Shown piece after piece: positions 32,040-42,357 of a stretch of DNA of 64,000 bases. The stretch's first letter is position 1. The number at the start of each line of letters is the position of its first letter. A model generated the notes under the pieces. The model searched no databases. It saw nothing but the letters and a program-made list of their open reading frames with translations, and was not told the origin of the DNA. The translations under genes and the position numbers were made by a program. The DNA lies in NCBI GenBank assembly GCA_910586425.1, contig CAJUHL010000001.1, positions 27,222-91,221 of the forward strand, given 5' to 3'. Origin of the DNA: an uncultured Bacilli bacterium (GTDB taxonomy: Bacteria; Bacillota_I; Bacilli_A; RF39; UBA660).

Positions 32040-32273
32040 TTAATAAATCACCATACTCACCAAAATAACGTCTTCGCCAATTTTTTCGATTTGTTTCCAT
32101 TTGACTTCCATTTCGTCTTTATTACTAAAAATATTGGTGATAAACTTTGATTTTTGAACAATTAAGGATTCCATATTTCCTTCTTTATCAATCACAACAT
32201 CAATAATATTTCCAATTTTTTTTCCATCGTCTATATTGACAATGTCTTTGTTTTGTAAGTCTGATAAGCGCAT
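32040..32273 (-). CDS. YlmC/YmxH family PRC-barrel protein
   Basis: 77 aa, MRLSDLQNKDIVNIDDGKKIGNIIDVVID, then KWKQIEKIGEDVILV; a PRC-barrel domain of the YlmC/YmxH sporulation family, small proteins conserved in spore-formers with unknown exact role. Start at ATG 32273 after GGTGAT. It lies between the glycosyltransferase and the glucosaminidase, all on the - strand. Confidence 0.85.
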   Translation of the reverse strand: MRLSDLQNKDIVNIDDGKKIGNIIDVVIDKEGNMESLIVQKSKFITNIFSNKDEMEVKWKQIEKIGEDVILVSMVIY

Positions 32274-32311
32274 AGATATCACCAATTCATTATATGAAAA
32301 AAGTAGGATTT

Positions 32312-32932
32312 TTATCCTGCTTTTATTTTATTCATGTAATAATGAATTTTACTTGCCCAAGTGGTACTTGCTGCATATTTTACACCAATTTGTTCTGGAG
32401 TTACAAGCCCCTTTGCAATATAATTTTTGTATAAATTATTTAAAAAAGCATCAATTCCTTGGTCCAATGTATCAAATGCACGGTATGATCCTCCGTTGCA
32501 TCCTGGTTTTCCTTTCATACCACCTACATTGTTACAATTCTGCACTAGTTTACTACAGGTTCCATTGCACCCTGTTTCATGAAGAACAATGGCAACAGCC
32601 ATATATGGATCTAGTCCAAGTTCCAAGCATCTAGTAGCGAACTTCTCCCCTGTTCCTGCCACTTTTCCTTTTAAAGAACGATTCAATTTAGCAATCAATT
32701 CATCCATGGTAAGACCATCATAAACGATTTTATTCTCAGCCTCTTTTTGTAGATATTCTAATACAACAGTACTTTTAAATGGCGTATAAGCAACATTGGT
32801 GTTGCTTTCTTCAAATAATTTACGATTATTAGAATCTATCGTATTTTTTAGAAAAAATCCACCGATTGCTAGTAATAAAATACTGAAAAGAGACCCTGCT
32901 ATTTTAAATAATTTGCTTTGTTCTATTTTCAC
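32312..32932 (-). CDS. Membrane-anchored glucosaminidase-domain protein
   Basis: Peptidoglycan hydrolase candidate. N-terminal membrane helix (LFKIAGSLFSILLLAIGGFFL), then a glucosaminidase/lysozyme-like domain: GEKFATRCLELGLDPYMAVAIVLHETGCNGTC (catalytic Glu in HETG), CNNVGGMKG, YRAFDTLDQGIDAFLNNLYK, TWASKIHYYMNKIK. 206 aa with several Cys (CNGTC, NCNNVG, PGCNGG). Adjacent to sigG, so a role in forespore wall remodelling is plausible; regulation is not visible. Confidence 0.85.
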   Translation of the reverse strand: MKIEQSKLFKIAGSLFSILLLAIGGFFLKNTIDSNNRKLFEESNTNVAYTPFKSTVVLEYLQKEAENKIVYDGLTMDELIAKLNRSLKGKVAGTGEKFATRCLELGLDPYMAVAIVLHETGCNGTCSKLVQNCNNVGGMKGKPGCNGGSYRAFDTLDQGIDAFLNNLYKNYIAKGLVTPEQIGVKYAASTTWASKIHYYMNKIKAG

Positions 32933-33015
32933 AATTTCACCTCTATGTAATTTGAAAGAACAACTTCATTTTAACTTATTTTTATTTCTTTGTCAAATTG
33001 GTGTCAAACAAAATA

Positions 33016-33031
33016 AGCAGTCTTGACTGCT
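33016..33031. other. Short inverted repeat upstream of sigG
   Basis: Perfect palindrome AGCAGTC-tt-GACTGCT with an ATTTTT run on its right. It lies in the divergent promoter region of sigG and the glucosaminidase gene, so it may be an operator or a leftover terminator. Confidence 0.4.
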
Positions 33032-33121
33032 CATTTTTAGTTTATGCGAGAAAAAAATAATTAGAACGTTTGAATAAAAGAAAGAAAGTTTGTACAAGAT
33101 AGAAGCAGAAAGGAGATTTAT

Positions 33122-33898
33122 ATGGCACGTCATAAAGTAGAAATTTGTGGCGTGAATACTGCGAATATTAAAGTATTAACATCTGATGAGATGAGCCAAT
33201 TATTTGAACGATTACAAAAGGGAGATACGACTGCAAAAGAGGAACTGATTAATGGTAATTTAAAGTTGGTGCTTTCTATTTTAAAAAAATACAATAATCG
33301 AACAGATAATATGGATGATTTGTTTCAAGTGGGTGTCATTGGTTTGATTAAAGCCATTGATAATTTTGATTTGGAAAAAGAAGTGAAATTCTCCACTTAT
33401 GCAGTTCCTATGATTTTAGGGGAAGTAAGACGTTACTTAAGAGATAGTGGCAGCATTCGAGTTGCAAGAAGTATTAAAGATATTGCTTATCATGCAATGA
33501 AAATAAAAGAGGAATTGACCAATGAGTTTGGAAAAGAACCCAGCATTGCAGAAATAGCACAAAAGTTAAATATGCCAGAATATGATGTTAGCAATGCCAT
33601 TGATTCTATGCGAGATACCATTAGTATGTTTGAGCCTATCTATAATGATGGTGGTGATACCATTTATCTTGCAGACCAATTGGAAGATAAGAAGGATTCT
33701 CATTATTCATTGGATATGAAAATTGCATTACGAGATGCTATAAGACATTTAAAAGAAAAAGAGCGCCATATTTTATATGAACGTTACATTATAGGAAAAA
33801 CACAACTAGAACTTGCAGAAGAAATTGGAATTTCACAAGCTCAAATTTCTAGATTAGAAAAAAGTGGACTAGAAAATATTAAGAAAAAGATTTTATGA
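33122..33898 (+). CDS. sigG: RNA polymerase sporulation sigma factor SigG
   Basis: Late forespore sigma factor. 258 aa with the diagnostic N-terminus MARHKVEICGVNTANIKVL (SigG type), region 2 NGNLKLVLSILKKYNNR...DDLFQVGVIGLIKAIDNFD...KFSTYAVPMILGEVRRYLRD, and region 4 RHILYERYIIGKTQLELAEEIGISQAQISRLEK. It would drive gpr and SASP genes. AAAGGAG ribosome site. The end overlaps the convergent neighbour by 20 bases. Confidence 0.96.
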   Translation: MARHKVEICGVNTANIKVLTSDEMSQLFERLQKGDTTAKEELINGNLKLVLSILKKYNNRTDNMDDLFQVGVIGLIKAIDNFDLEKEVKFSTYAVPMILGEVRRYLRDSGSIRVARSIKDIAYHAMKIKEELTNEFGKEPSIAEIAQKLNMPEYDVSNAIDSMRDTISMFEPIYNDGGDTIYLADQLEDKKDSHYSLDMKIALRDAIRHLKEKERHILYERYIIGKTQLELAEEIGISQAQISRLEKSGLENIKKKIL

Positions 33899-34631
33899 AC
33901 TGTTTGGCTTTTTCACTTTCTTTTTCTTCCATACAAAATCTATAACAAATAGCCTTAGTTTGTTGATTTAACCAATTGGTTTGTAAATCGGTTTGTATTT
34001 TCTGATTGCTTGTGTAAAAAATAATAGGTTGTGGAACATCCAGTTTCACATAGCGTATTACGCCTAAATAAAGTCCCGCATACATCCCGTATTCATCGAA
34101 TGGGGATTCTCTGTTATTGTATTGTTTGGAAATCCATTCTTCATAATGATTGGCAATTTCCTTATTTTGTGAAAGTATTGAATGTAAGTATAAATTAATG
34201 ATTAGATTATGTGTTTTTGCATTTTTATGAGAGATACGATTTGCGTCCGCTAATAAAATACAAGCGTATCCATAGTTGGGTTGATTCCACATGATACTTT
34301 CATTATCTGAAGCAAAATAAGGAATGACATGTCTTTCCTTATGGAGTCCTATTAGTACATCTGAATAATAGCAAATGGTATGATCAGTGGTCCCATAAAT
34401 ACTATAATTTTCATTCATCAAAAAAGAATCTAGTCTACCCTGTTTTTGTAATAATATGTAATCTAGATATGGATTAAAATATGTGTATTTATTTTCAAAA
34501 GTTTGAAAATCAAATTCTACCCTATTTTTATCTTTTTCATAGATTTCTTGTGCAATATTTTGAATTTCATAATATGGAAGCGAGATTTGTTTTTGTTTAT
34601 TTACTTCCTGATATGATAGTGTTGCAAGCAT
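33879..34631 (-). CDS. Unknown protein convergent with sigG (250 aa)
   Basis: Soluble 250-aa protein with no signal peptide or known motif that I can identify. It contains aromatic-rich stretches (ENKYTYFNPYLDYILLQ, GMYAGLYLGVIRYVKLD) and a conserved-looking CILLADANRISHKNAKTHNLI. A Tyr/His-rich part suggests a globular enzyme-like domain, perhaps spore-related because of its position. The 3' end overlaps sigG. Function not assigned. Confidence 0.65.
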   Translation of the reverse strand: MLATLSYQEVNKQKQISLPYYEIQNIAQEIYEKDKNRVEFDFQTFENKYTYFNPYLDYILLQKQGRLDSFLMNENYSIYGTTDHTICYYSDVLIGLHKERHVIPYFASDNESIMWNQPNYGYACILLADANRISHKNAKTHNLIINLYLHSILSQNKEIANHYEEWISKQYNNRESPFDEYGMYAGLYLGVIRYVKLDVPQPIIFYTSNQKIQTDLQTNWLNQQTKAICYRFCMEEKESEKAKQFIKSFS

Positions 34632-34694
34632 AAATATTTCTTCCTCTCAAATAAGGTTTTATTATATCATATATATTTAGAAAGGAAAATAATT

Positions 34695-35192
34695 ATGATA
34701 TATCTATTTATCTTTCTATCAAAAGTAATCGAAATTTCGTTGGGTACATTACGAATGATTGTAGTTGCCAATGATAAAAAATGGTTAGGGGCTTTTTTAC
34801 AGCTTGCCAACGCTTTGGTGTGGATTTTTTCAACAGGAGCAGTCCTTACAGGAATCAATGAAGATTGGCTTAAAATTGCTATCTTTGCAATTGGTTCTTT
34901 TATTGGATCTTATGCTGGTTGTTTGATTGAAGAAAAATTAGCTATGGGTTCGAATTTGATTACTTGTATTACGGATTCTAAAAATGAAAAAATGCTTTCT
35001 GATTTAAGGGAAGCAGGTTATGCTGTGACTGTAATGCAAGGATGTGGAATGAAAAATAATAAAGAAATTTACTGGATTATGACACCAAGAAAAAAACGGC
35101 ATAAAGCTGTTTTGATATTAAAAAAGCATGATCAAAACTGTATGATAGTTTCTGAAAATGCTGTGACTGTAAATGGTGGATATGCGCCCTAA
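34695..35192 (+). CDS. UPF0316 (DUF5698/DUF2179) membrane protein
   Basis: 165 aa: three membrane helices with the family signature IFLSKVIEISLGTLRMIVVAND, then SFIGSYAGCLIEEKLAMGSN, followed by a cytoplasmic DUF2179 domain (REAGYAVTVMQGCGMKNNKEIYW...). Related to YebE/UPF0316 of Bacillota, function unknown. AAAGGAAAAT ribosome site. Its stop overlaps the convergent GDPD gene by 4 bases. Confidence 0.85.
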   Translation: MIYLFIFLSKVIEISLGTLRMIVVANDKKWLGAFLQLANALVWIFSTGAVLTGINEDWLKIAIFAIGSFIGSYAGCLIEEKLAMGSNLITCITDSKNEKMLSDLREAGYAVTVMQGCGMKNNKEIYWIMTPRKKRHKAVLILKKHDQNCMIVSENAVTVNGGYAP

Positions 35193-35830
35193 ACATTGTT
35201 CCATAGATAAGCTTTATCGGTAATTATCAAAGCATTTGCATCTGTATTTTGAATATCATGTTGATGCAATCCCCAAAGAAAAATCTCTTTGCTTTTTTGA
35301 AAATGTATGTCTTTCGTTACAATAAAATCATAACCAGATATTTCTTTGTTATGGTTTATCATTTCTCCCATAATTAGGCCAACTTTATACTCTGGATGTT
35401 GTTTTTTAAATTGGTTTAAAAACAGTTCATCAAAACTACTGATATAAAGATTTAGATGAGAATAACCTTGAATGACTTGAAATAGTAATTCTGAAATGGA
35501 ACTATCTTTTACTTCAATCATAATGATTTTATTCGTGTTAACTTCTTTTAAAAAAGCGGTTAACGTACAAATTGATTGATGTTTTATTTTGGTTCCAAAA
35601 TTGTATTGTTCCAATTCTTTTAACGTCATATATTTAACGATGCCAGTACCATCACTTGTCCAAGATATGGTTGGATTATGTATGATGATGAGTTGATCAT
35701 CTTTGGTTTTTCGAATGTCTAATTCTACACCTGCGATATACTCTGTTTTTAAAGCTGCAAGTAAAGCTTCTTTGGTATTTTCTTGATATCCGTGGTTGTT
35801 ATTTCCACGATGGGCAATCCATTTTCTCAT
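35189..35830 (-). CDS. Glycerophosphodiester phosphodiesterase (GDPD)
   Basis: Hydrolyses glycerophosphodiesters to glycerol-3-phosphate and an alcohol. 213 aa, TIM barrel. Catalytic motifs at the N-terminus: WIAHRGNNNHGYQENT (His), GVELDIRKTKDDQLIIIHNP (Glu, Asp, His). No signal peptide, so cytoplasmic, UgpQ-like. Possibly linked to lipid turnover. Confidence 0.9.
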   Translation of the reverse strand: MRKWIAHRGNNNHGYQENTKEALLAALKTEYIAGVELDIRKTKDDQLIIIHNPTISWTSDGTGIVKYMTLKELEQYNFGTKIKHQSICTLTAFLKEVNTNKIIMIEVKDSSISELLFQVIQGYSHLNLYISSFDELFLNQFKKQHPEYKVGLIMGEMINHNKEISGYDFIVTKDIHFQKSKEIFLWGLHQHDIQNTDANALIITDKAYLWNNV

Positions 35831-35933
35831 ATATCTCCCCTTTTACAGAATATGACAAAAATGCATAAAAATGTATGTTTGGTTATCAATAAAATCGTAG
35901 GGATAAATTTTATGTTTCCGTTTTTTGATTAAA

Positions 35934-37067
35934 TTAGTCATCTATAAACTGTACGATAATATCGTTGGATATATATAGGTATGGTTCTGGAATTCGCACA
36001 TATCCATTTTCCACTTGTAGCTTTCCTTCTTTTTGGAGATTTTGAATGGGAAAAATAGAAGTCATTTCTTTACCATATTTTTCCTTAAATTGTAGCATAT
36101 TTACCCCTTCTAATTTTCGAAGTCCTAACATCATTTCATGTTCCATATTTATTTTCTTGTCTATTTTTTCTTGTTCCAAACAAAATTTTCCATTACAATA
36201 GTTTGTAAAACTACGAGTATTGGTATACCGCATTTCTAAAATGTACCCACTGGCTCCCAAGCCAAAGCCGTAATAATACTGATTGTTCCAATAAGTTAGA
36301 TTGTGTTTAGAAGTATAATTTGGTTTTGCAAAATTACTAATCTCGTAATGTTTATAACCATGTTGTTTTAAAGTGTTACAAATCGTTTCATACATTTGTA
36401 TTTCTAATTCCTCATCAATTGCCTTTTTCTTTTGTAAGTAAAATTGGGTATTGGATTCTATCATAAGAGCATAGGTAGATATGTGAGGGATATCCAGTTT
36501 TAAAAATTCTAATAAATCTTGTTTTACTTCTTCTAATGTTTCGCTAGGTAAAGCATATATTAAATCAATATTGATATTTTCAAATCCATATTGTTTTAAA
36601 CTTTGAATGGCTTGTATAATCTGTTTTTTGGTATGATGGCGATTCATTTGTTGTAAATGATGTGTATGGAAAGTCTCTACCCCAATACTAATACGGTTGA
36701 TCCCATATTGTTTCATACACTTGATTTTTTCTTCTGTTAATGATTCCACATTACACTCTACTGTATATTCATAAGTTTCTTGCAGCTGAAGTCTATGAAC
36801 AACTGCTAATAATCGTGCGAATTCTTTTTCATCTAAAGCAGTTGGAGTTCCCCCACCAATATAAATGGTATTCAAAGCTTCTCCTTGATAGTTTGATTTT
36901 ATTTCTTGTTCTAAAGCAGTCAAATATTTAGAAATCCATTGTTTTTGATACAGAAATTTTGCAAAATCACAATAGCTACAAATGTGGTTACAAAAAGGGA
37001 TATGTATATATGCAGATTTTATTAATTTTTCTTTTTTTATGGATATTGGTTTCTGACTCTTTTTCAT
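35934..37067 (-). CDS. hemW: HemW, radical SAM heme chaperone-like
   Basis: Radical SAM protein. The 4Fe-4S motif CNHICSYCDF (C-x3-C-x2-C-x-F, as in HemW rather than HemN) near residue 26, SAM-binding IYIGGGTPTALD, ISIGVETFHTHHLQQMNR, and NIDLIYALPSETLEE. 377 aa with the C-terminal HemN_C-like domain (GLRKLEGVNML). It is the usual neighbour of lepA in Bacillota; here two unknown genes intervene. Role: heme insertion or trafficking, probable but not proven. Confidence 0.93.
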   Translation of the reverse strand: MKKSQKPISIKKEKLIKSAYIHIPFCNHICSYCDFAKFLYQKQWISKYLTALEQEIKSNYQGEALNTIYIGGGTPTALDEKEFARLLAVVHRLQLQETYEYTVECNVESLTEEKIKCMKQYGINRISIGVETFHTHHLQQMNRHHTKKQIIQAIQSLKQYGFENINIDLIYALPSETLEEVKQDLLEFLKLDIPHISTYALMIESNTQFYLQKKKAIDEELEIQMYETICNTLKQHGYKHYEISNFAKPNYTSKHNLTYWNNQYYYGFGLGASGYILEMRYTNTRSFTNYCNGKFCLEQEKIDKKINMEHEMMLGLRKLEGVNMLQFKEKYGKEMTSIFPIQNLQKEGKLQVENGYVRIPEPYLYISNDIIVQFIDD

Positions 37068-37092
37068 TTTATTTTTCCTTTCATTACAATAA

Positions 37093-37122
37093 CAAAAAAG
37101 TTTCCATTCGAAACTTTTTTTA
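37093..37122 (-). terminator. Intrinsic terminator
   Basis: AAAAAAGTTTC-cattc-GAAACTTTTTT perfect 11-bp stem, directly after the end of the repeat-protein gene on the - strand. Confidence 0.85.
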
Positions 37123-37132
37123 TTGACGAAAT

Positions 37133-39124
37133 CTAATATTTTTTTACAAATTGTCCCTTTTCATCACATTCCAAACTTTCATAATTTTGATATCTCTGGA
37201 GGTCTGCTGCAATCGTACGTTTTTCTCTAATATATTCACAAATTTCACTATCCAGCAACTTATTTGTAAGGGGATGATATAGGTGATTTACTACAGTACT
37301 AGGGCTTTTTATGTCAAATAAATCTTTTAAATTTTTTACATCATAACCTTCTTGTAAAAGATATAAAATTGTAAATTGCATAGAACGAATGAATTTCATA
37401 ATATACGACTCTTGTTTGCATAAATCAGAAATTGTAATTTTATTTTTTACTAATTCATAAAATTTTTCTTCCAATCTAAATTTCGTAAGACTGTCTTTGT
37501 CTTTTTGGTATGCTAAAAGTTGATTTAACACTTGAGAAACTTCCAATATTAAGCTGATATTATCTGCTAGTATCTCATTTCTATATTGTTCTATTTCACA
37601 TATTTGTTTCCATATTTCTTTATTTCTAGGAGAATTATAATAATGTTCTAATTCCTCTGGTTCAATATGGAATCGATGACCTAAATCACGGAACAGAATA
37701 AAATGATTTAGATAATGTTCGAATGCTTTTTCTCCAAAATTCACTATTTTTTCTGTATTCTTTATTTTTTGAATTACATTTTCTATTTTTGAAAAAATAC
37801 ATATTTTTAAGTCTTGATCAACTTTTTTCGATTTCCATCTATTCCGCATCTTGTCTTGAAATATTGTTTTATCATTTATAGCTTGTGCGTATAATTCCAT
37901 ATGATTCTTTAACTCAAAAAAACTATCTTTTGAACCTGTATAAACCCTTTCTGTTGTAATTAAATTACAAATAGAAAGTTTTAAAAAGATAGAAGGCATT
38001 ATCCGTTGTTCCAGCCAAGGTTGTGCTAATCTTTTCTCCATTAAAGTTGAATTCACATCCAATTGGCAATAGTCAGCCATAGATGGATTAGAAGTTAAAA
38101 ATGATTTGATATCATTTAATACCTCAACTCTCTTTTGATATACGCTTATTTTTTGGAATTCTCCAATGATAGCGTCGATACTTTTCATTTCTTCTTCGGT
38201 TAATGCAAATAAATGAAATAAATCTTGTCTTCTTTGTATATTTTGTTCTTTTCTTTTATTCCTTGTGAATAAATCATTGATTTGCGCTTCTGTGAATTCA
38301 GATAGAAGCATGGAGTCAAAAAAATAAATAATTTCTGATTCGGTTCTATTTGATTGTTCTGCCAATTGACGAAATGTTAAATCTTGATTGATATATTCAA
38401 AATACAATTGAAATTGTTCTCTTTGTTTTAATAATTGAAGATTTTGTAGTTGAAGATGTTCGAATGAATAGTTATGTATTCCTTTTAAATAGTCATTTTG
38501 CAATAATGCAATTACTTCCTCTACTTTTATCTGTTTCATACAAGCAATATCCCCAAAAGTGGTTTTTCCATCTTTGGTTAATCTATAAACTGCTAAAGAT
38601 TCCACATTCCTTTTCCTACGTTCATTTTCCTTTTTTATTTTTTTTGCATTTTCAACATCATTGTACATACCATTCCAAAATGTTGTTTCATTCATACCAT
38701 ATGCTTCTAATAATTCTTCAATTGTCTTATTTTGAATTTTGCTATCTCTTGAGAAAAATTCATTTATAATTTTTAGTACTTTCCTCCGATTTTTTCTACG
38801 GTTATTGTCTTCTTTTATTTTTGGATATGTTATACTTTTAGATTCTACATATTCCCAAAAATCTTTTTCTTCCACATCATATTCTTCTAATAGTTCTTCG
38901 ACTGTTCTATCGGTGGAAGAAAACTTATTAATCAACTTGATGATTCTTTTATTTCTTTTCCTACATTCATTTTCTTGTTTTATTTTTTCCATATTTTCAA
39001 CATCATTGCACATACCATTCCAAAATGTTGTTTCATTCATACCATATGCTTCTAATAATTCTTTAATTGTCTTATTTTGAATTTTGCTATCTCTTGAGAA
39101 AAATTCATTTATAATTTTTTCCAT
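37133..39124 (-). CDS. Large HTH-repeat protein, unknown family (663 aa)
   Basis: N-terminal region has three units of about 55-60 aa beginning IINEFFSRDSKIQNKTIEELLEAYGMNETTFWNGM (units 1 and 3 nearly identical) and IKLINKFSSTDRTVEELLEEYDVEEKDFWEYV (unit 2). Each looks like a sigma-region or helix-turn-helix-like helical unit. Further on comes a related element LTFRQLAEQSNRTESEIIYFFD, then about 400 helical residues. No catalytic motif. The downstream gene on the same side shares the NRSESEV / NRTESEI element, so both likely belong to one lineage-specific family. DNA-binding is inference. Confidence 0.7.
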   Translation of the reverse strand: MEKIINEFFSRDSKIQNKTIKELLEAYGMNETTFWNGMCNDVENMEKIKQENECRKRNKRIIKLINKFSSTDRTVEELLEEYDVEEKDFWEYVESKSITYPKIKEDNNRRKNRRKVLKIINEFFSRDSKIQNKTIEELLEAYGMNETTFWNGMYNDVENAKKIKKENERRKRNVESLAVYRLTKDGKTTFGDIACMKQIKVEEVIALLQNDYLKGIHNYSFEHLQLQNLQLLKQREQFQLYFEYINQDLTFRQLAEQSNRTESEIIYFFDSMLLSEFTEAQINDLFTRNKRKEQNIQRRQDLFHLFALTEEEMKSIDAIIGEFQKISVYQKRVEVLNDIKSFLTSNPSMADYCQLDVNSTLMEKRLAQPWLEQRIMPSIFLKLSICNLITTERVYTGSKDSFFELKNHMELYAQAINDKTIFQDKMRNRWKSKKVDQDLKICIFSKIENVIQKIKNTEKIVNFGEKAFEHYLNHFILFRDLGHRFHIEPEELEHYYNSPRNKEIWKQICEIEQYRNEILADNISLILEVSQVLNQLLAYQKDKDSLTKFRLEEKFYELVKNKITISDLCKQESYIMKFIRSMQFTILYLLQEGYDVKNLKDLFDIKSPSTVVNHLYHPLTNKLLDSEICEYIREKRTIAADLQRYQNYESLECDEKGQFVKKY
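38653..38774 (-). repeat. Internal direct repeat, copy A
   Basis: About 122 bp almost identical to copy B at 38998-39119 (I count about 2 differences), spaced 345 bp (115 codons, in frame). It encodes units 3 and 1 of the repeated helical module, pointing to a recent duplication or conversion. Confidence 0.85.
38998..39119 (-). repeat. Internal direct repeat, copy B
   Basis: Second copy of the 122-bp in-frame repeat of 38653-38774, at the 5' end of the same gene. Confidence 0.85.
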
Positions 39125-39212
39125 AATATCTGTTCCCCCTTTTTTGCCTATTCATTAGTATATCAAAGAACTAAAAAATGTCAAATATTTCTATGACATT
39201 ACAATTTAAATA

Positions 39213-40517
39213 CTAACATTTTTTCTTTGGCTCTTTATCTATCAATAAAGTCGATGCAAATTCTAATATTTCATGGCTCATATGATATGGGAACGGTGTT
39301 CCTTGTGAAGTGGTTGTTAATTCTTTCATATAACAATAGAAAGCTACTTCAATTTCTGATTCATCAATATCTAAATTCATAGCTGTTTGATCAAATAAGA
39401 AATTATGAGCTGCTATTTGTCCACATATCCAATAAGGTCTTACATTTCCAACTGATGCAATTGTCTTAATCATTTCTATTTTTTGTTTCATTTCTTCTTG
39501 ATAATCAATTGGTTTATCTACTGGATTGCCATGAAGTAAAGTTGATTTTGTGTCACAAGTTTTGCTTAATAGAAATAATTTTTGAAATAGATACAGTTGT
39601 AAAATGGAAGCATATTGGTCTAGAGAACCAATAATCTTTTGGATGCCTTTTAAATTGCGCTTTTGCTCCGATTGAATTCCTTTCAGATTTCCTTTATGTT
39701 TATAATAAGCAAGTAATATCGATAGGTCTGCTAACGCTTTTGGGGAGATGGAATTTATATTTTCTGCAAGTATTCTTCTTAAGTGGGCATCTTTTACCCA
39801 ATATTGTCCTTGTGGTAAGTTTCCTTTTTGACGAATTTCATCTATCCATTTTCTATGCTGTAATAAAATTTGATACAATTCTTCATTACCCAATCTAATA
39901 ATTGTCTCTTTATTAAATAAAAAATATTCATAGTTTACTTTATCTATTTTACCTTTTTTGATCAATTCTTCTTTTGTATACAAACTATCCAAATAAAATA
40001 CACTTAACCGAAATAATTCTTCCTGTTCCCTACTCTTTTTTGTATCTATTCCTGTAACTTCTTCTATTTTGCATCTAATTTGTTCAAAAACAAATTTGCC
40101 TTTTCTTCCCAATTTATCACTCAAATATTCCTCACTTAACATATGCAATTGAAATAAAGTTTGATTGATATGGTATAATTTGCAATAATCATCTATATTT
40201 TTACAGGTAAAGAGAAAGGAGTGAATGATATATTTTAAGTCTCTATCACTCATATATAGAAAGTTTTTTTGAAATGCTTTATCTATTTGGGTTTGATTGT
40301 ATTCTCTTTGTTGTTGAATTGCTTTCCAAATATCAGAATCAAATGCATGGATAATGTTATTTTTATTTTCTTCTCCTAATACATATTTTACTTCGCTTTC
40401 ACTTCTATTTAATAAAGCAGCAATTTCTGTTTCTAGTTTTCCTTTTAAATAATATTCTATGATTGTACTCATTGTACGCATAGAATTTACATATTCTTTA
40501 TCCTCATATTTCTTCAT
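39213..40517 (-). CDS. Helical protein related to the neighbouring repeat protein (434 aa)
   Basis: Mostly alpha-helical soluble protein. N-terminal [32 protein letters not shown] resembles a helix-turn-helix and matches LTFRQLAEQSNRTESEIIYFFD of the 663-aa gene downstream. Later [19 protein letters not shown] may be a second unit. No enzyme motif or membrane segment. The 3' end of lepA overlaps its 5' end by 14 bases, so it is coupled to lepA. Function unknown. Confidence 0.65.
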   Translation of the reverse strand: MKKYEDKEYVNSMRTMSTIIEYYLKGKLETEIAALLNRSESEVKYVLGEENKNNIIHAFDSDIWKAIQQQREYNQTQIDKAFQKNFLYMSDRDLKYIIHSFLFTCKNIDDYCKLYHINQTLFQLHMLSEEYLSDKLGRKGKFVFEQIRCKIEEVTGIDTKKSREQEELFRLSVFYLDSLYTKEELIKKGKIDKVNYEYFLFNKETIIRLGNEELYQILLQHRKWIDEIRQKGNLPQGQYWVKDAHLRRILAENINSISPKALADLSILLAYYKHKGNLKGIQSEQKRNLKGIQKIIGSLDQYASILQLYLFQKLFLLSKTCDTKSTLLHGNPVDKPIDYQEEMKQKIEMIKTIASVGNVRPYWICGQIAAHNFLFDQTAMNLDIDESEIEVAFYCYMKELTTTSQGTPFPYHMSHEILEFASTLLIDKEPKKKC

Positions 40518-42306
40518 TCATACTCAACACAGATAAGAAAGCTTCTTGTGGAATTTCTACACTCCCAATCATTTTCATCCGTTTTTTTCCTTCCTTTTGT
40601 TTTTCTAATAATTTTCTTTTTCGTGTAACATCCCCACCATAGCACTTGGCAAGCACATTTTTGCGAACGGCTTTGATTGTCTCTCTTGCAATTACTTTAC
40701 TTCCAATGGATGCTTGGATGGGAACTTCAAATTGTTGTCTTGGAATTAATTTCTTTAAATTTTCAACAATTTGTTTACCTCTTGAATATGCAAAATCTTT
40801 ATGAACGATAATGCTCAAAGCATCCACACTCTCACCATTTAGTAAAATATCCATTTTTACTAAATTACTACTTTTATAACCAATTAAATCATAATCAAAA
40901 GAGGCATATCCTTTGGTAGATGATTTTAGTTTATCAAAAAAGTCATACACTATTTCAGAAAGTGGTATTTCATAATGAATATTGACTCTTGTTTTATCCA
41001 AATATTCCATGGATACATAGGTTCCTCTTTTGTTTTGACAAAGTTCCATAATAGGTCCAATGTATTCGCTTGGAACAAAGATATTGGTTCGAATATAAGG
41101 CTCTTGAATGTCTAAAATACGCCCTTTGTCTGGTAATTTTACAGGGCTATCAATCATCATATGGGTATGGTCTGTTAATTCTACATCATAGACAACAGAT
41201 GGGCTTGTTGCGATCAAATCAATATTAAATTCTCGTTCAATCCGTTCTTCTATGATTTCCATATGAAGTAGTCCTAAAAAACCACAGCGAAAACCAAAGC
41301 CCAAAGCTTTTGATGTTTCTGGGTTAAATTCCAATGAAGCATCATTCAATTTTAATTTTTCTAATGCCTCTCTTAAATCTGGAAATTTACTAGATTCAAT
41401 TGGATAAATACCACAAAAAACCATTGGTTTCATTGGCTGATAGCCAGGTAATGATGGAGTATTCAGTTGCGATGCCAATGTAATTGTATCCCCTACTTTG
41501 ACATCTTCAATACTTTTGATACTCGCACATAAATATCCTACTTCTCCAGTTACCAGTTCTTTTTTCTTTTGTTCCTTTGGTGTATGGACCCCAAGTTCAA
41601 TGACTTCATAGATTGCCCCTGTTGCCTTCATTCGAATTTGATCTCCAATATAAACCGTTCCATTTACAACACGAATGGAGGTAATAATGCCTCTATATGC
41701 ATCAAAATAGCTATCAAATATCAGCGCTTGTAACGCTTCTTCTTTTTTTCCTGATGGAGCTGGTACTTTTTCGATAATTGCCTCTATTAATTCTTGAATT
41801 CCGATTCCATTTTTGGCACTAGTAAGCAGAATATCATTTTCGTCAAAACCGAGAGTATCCATAAGTTCCTTTTTTACTTTTTCAGGATTGGCATTGGGCA
41901 AATCAATTTTGTTAATTACAGGAATAATAGTTAAATTATTTTCTAATGCAAGATAAAGATTTGCTAAAGTCTGTGCTTCAATTCCTTGAGCAGCATCTAC
42001 TACTAGTACAGCACCTTCACAAGCGGCTAAACTGCGACTAACTTCATAGGAAAAATCAACATGACCTGGGGTATCGATTAAGTGTAAGTGATAAATTTCA
42101 TTTTGATAGTTGTAGTTTAAAGAGACTGCATTTAGTTTAATGGTTATACCTCTTTCTCTTTCAATATCCATATTGTCTAATAATTGATCTTGTTTTTCTC
42201 TTTCTGTAATTGCCCCTGTTAGTTCTAAAATACGATCGGCTAGAGTGCTTTTCCCATGATCAATATGAGCAATAATTGAAAAATTGCGGATGTTTTCTTG
42301 TTTCAT
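40504..42306 (-). CDS. lepA: Elongation factor 4 (LepA)
   Basis: Ribosome-associated GTPase of the EF-G family acting in initiation/back-translocation. 600 aa: G1 [36 protein letters not shown]; the C-terminal LepA domain includes [25 protein letters not shown], which is diagnostic. Start at ATG 42306 after GGTGAT. In Bacillota it lies near spoIIP, gpr and hemW, as here. Confidence 0.98.
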   Translation of the reverse strand: MKQENIRNFSIIAHIDHGKSTLADRILELTGAITEREKQDQLLDNMDIERERGITIKLNAVSLNYNYQNEIYHLHLIDTPGHVDFSYEVSRSLAACEGAVLVVDAAQGIEAQTLANLYLALENNLTIIPVINKIDLPNANPEKVKKELMDTLGFDENDILLTSAKNGIGIQELIEAIIEKVPAPSGKKEEALQALIFDSYFDAYRGIITSIRVVNGTVYIGDQIRMKATGAIYEVIELGVHTPKEQKKKELVTGEVGYLCASIKSIEDVKVGDTITLASQLNTPSLPGYQPMKPMVFCGIYPIESSKFPDLREALEKLKLNDASLEFNPETSKALGFGFRCGFLGLLHMEIIEERIEREFNIDLIATSPSVVYDVELTDHTHMMIDSPVKLPDKGRILDIQEPYIRTNIFVPSEYIGPIMELCQNKRGTYVSMEYLDKTRVNIHYEIPLSEIVYDFFDKLKSSTKGYASFDYDLIGYKSSNLVKMDILLNGESVDALSIIVHKDFAYSRGKQIVENLKKLIPRQQFEVPIQASIGSKVIARETIKAVRKNVLAKCYGGDVTRKRKLLEKQKEGKKRMKMIGSVEIPQEAFLSVLSMNEEI

Positions 42307-42333
42307 GTGCATCACCTAAATCTATTATACATG

Positions 42334-42357
42334 AAAAAAGATATTTTTGTATCTTTT
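42334..42357 (-). terminator. Intrinsic terminator
   Basis: On the - strand: AAAAGATA-caaaaa-TATCTTTT then T-run, at the end of the coiled-coil gene upstream of lepA. Confidence 0.75.

Noticed and set aside
33016..33031. Terminator reading of the AGCAGTC/GACTGCT palindrome
   Set aside because: No + strand gene ends to its left, and both flanking genes start there, so it is listed only as an inverted repeat.
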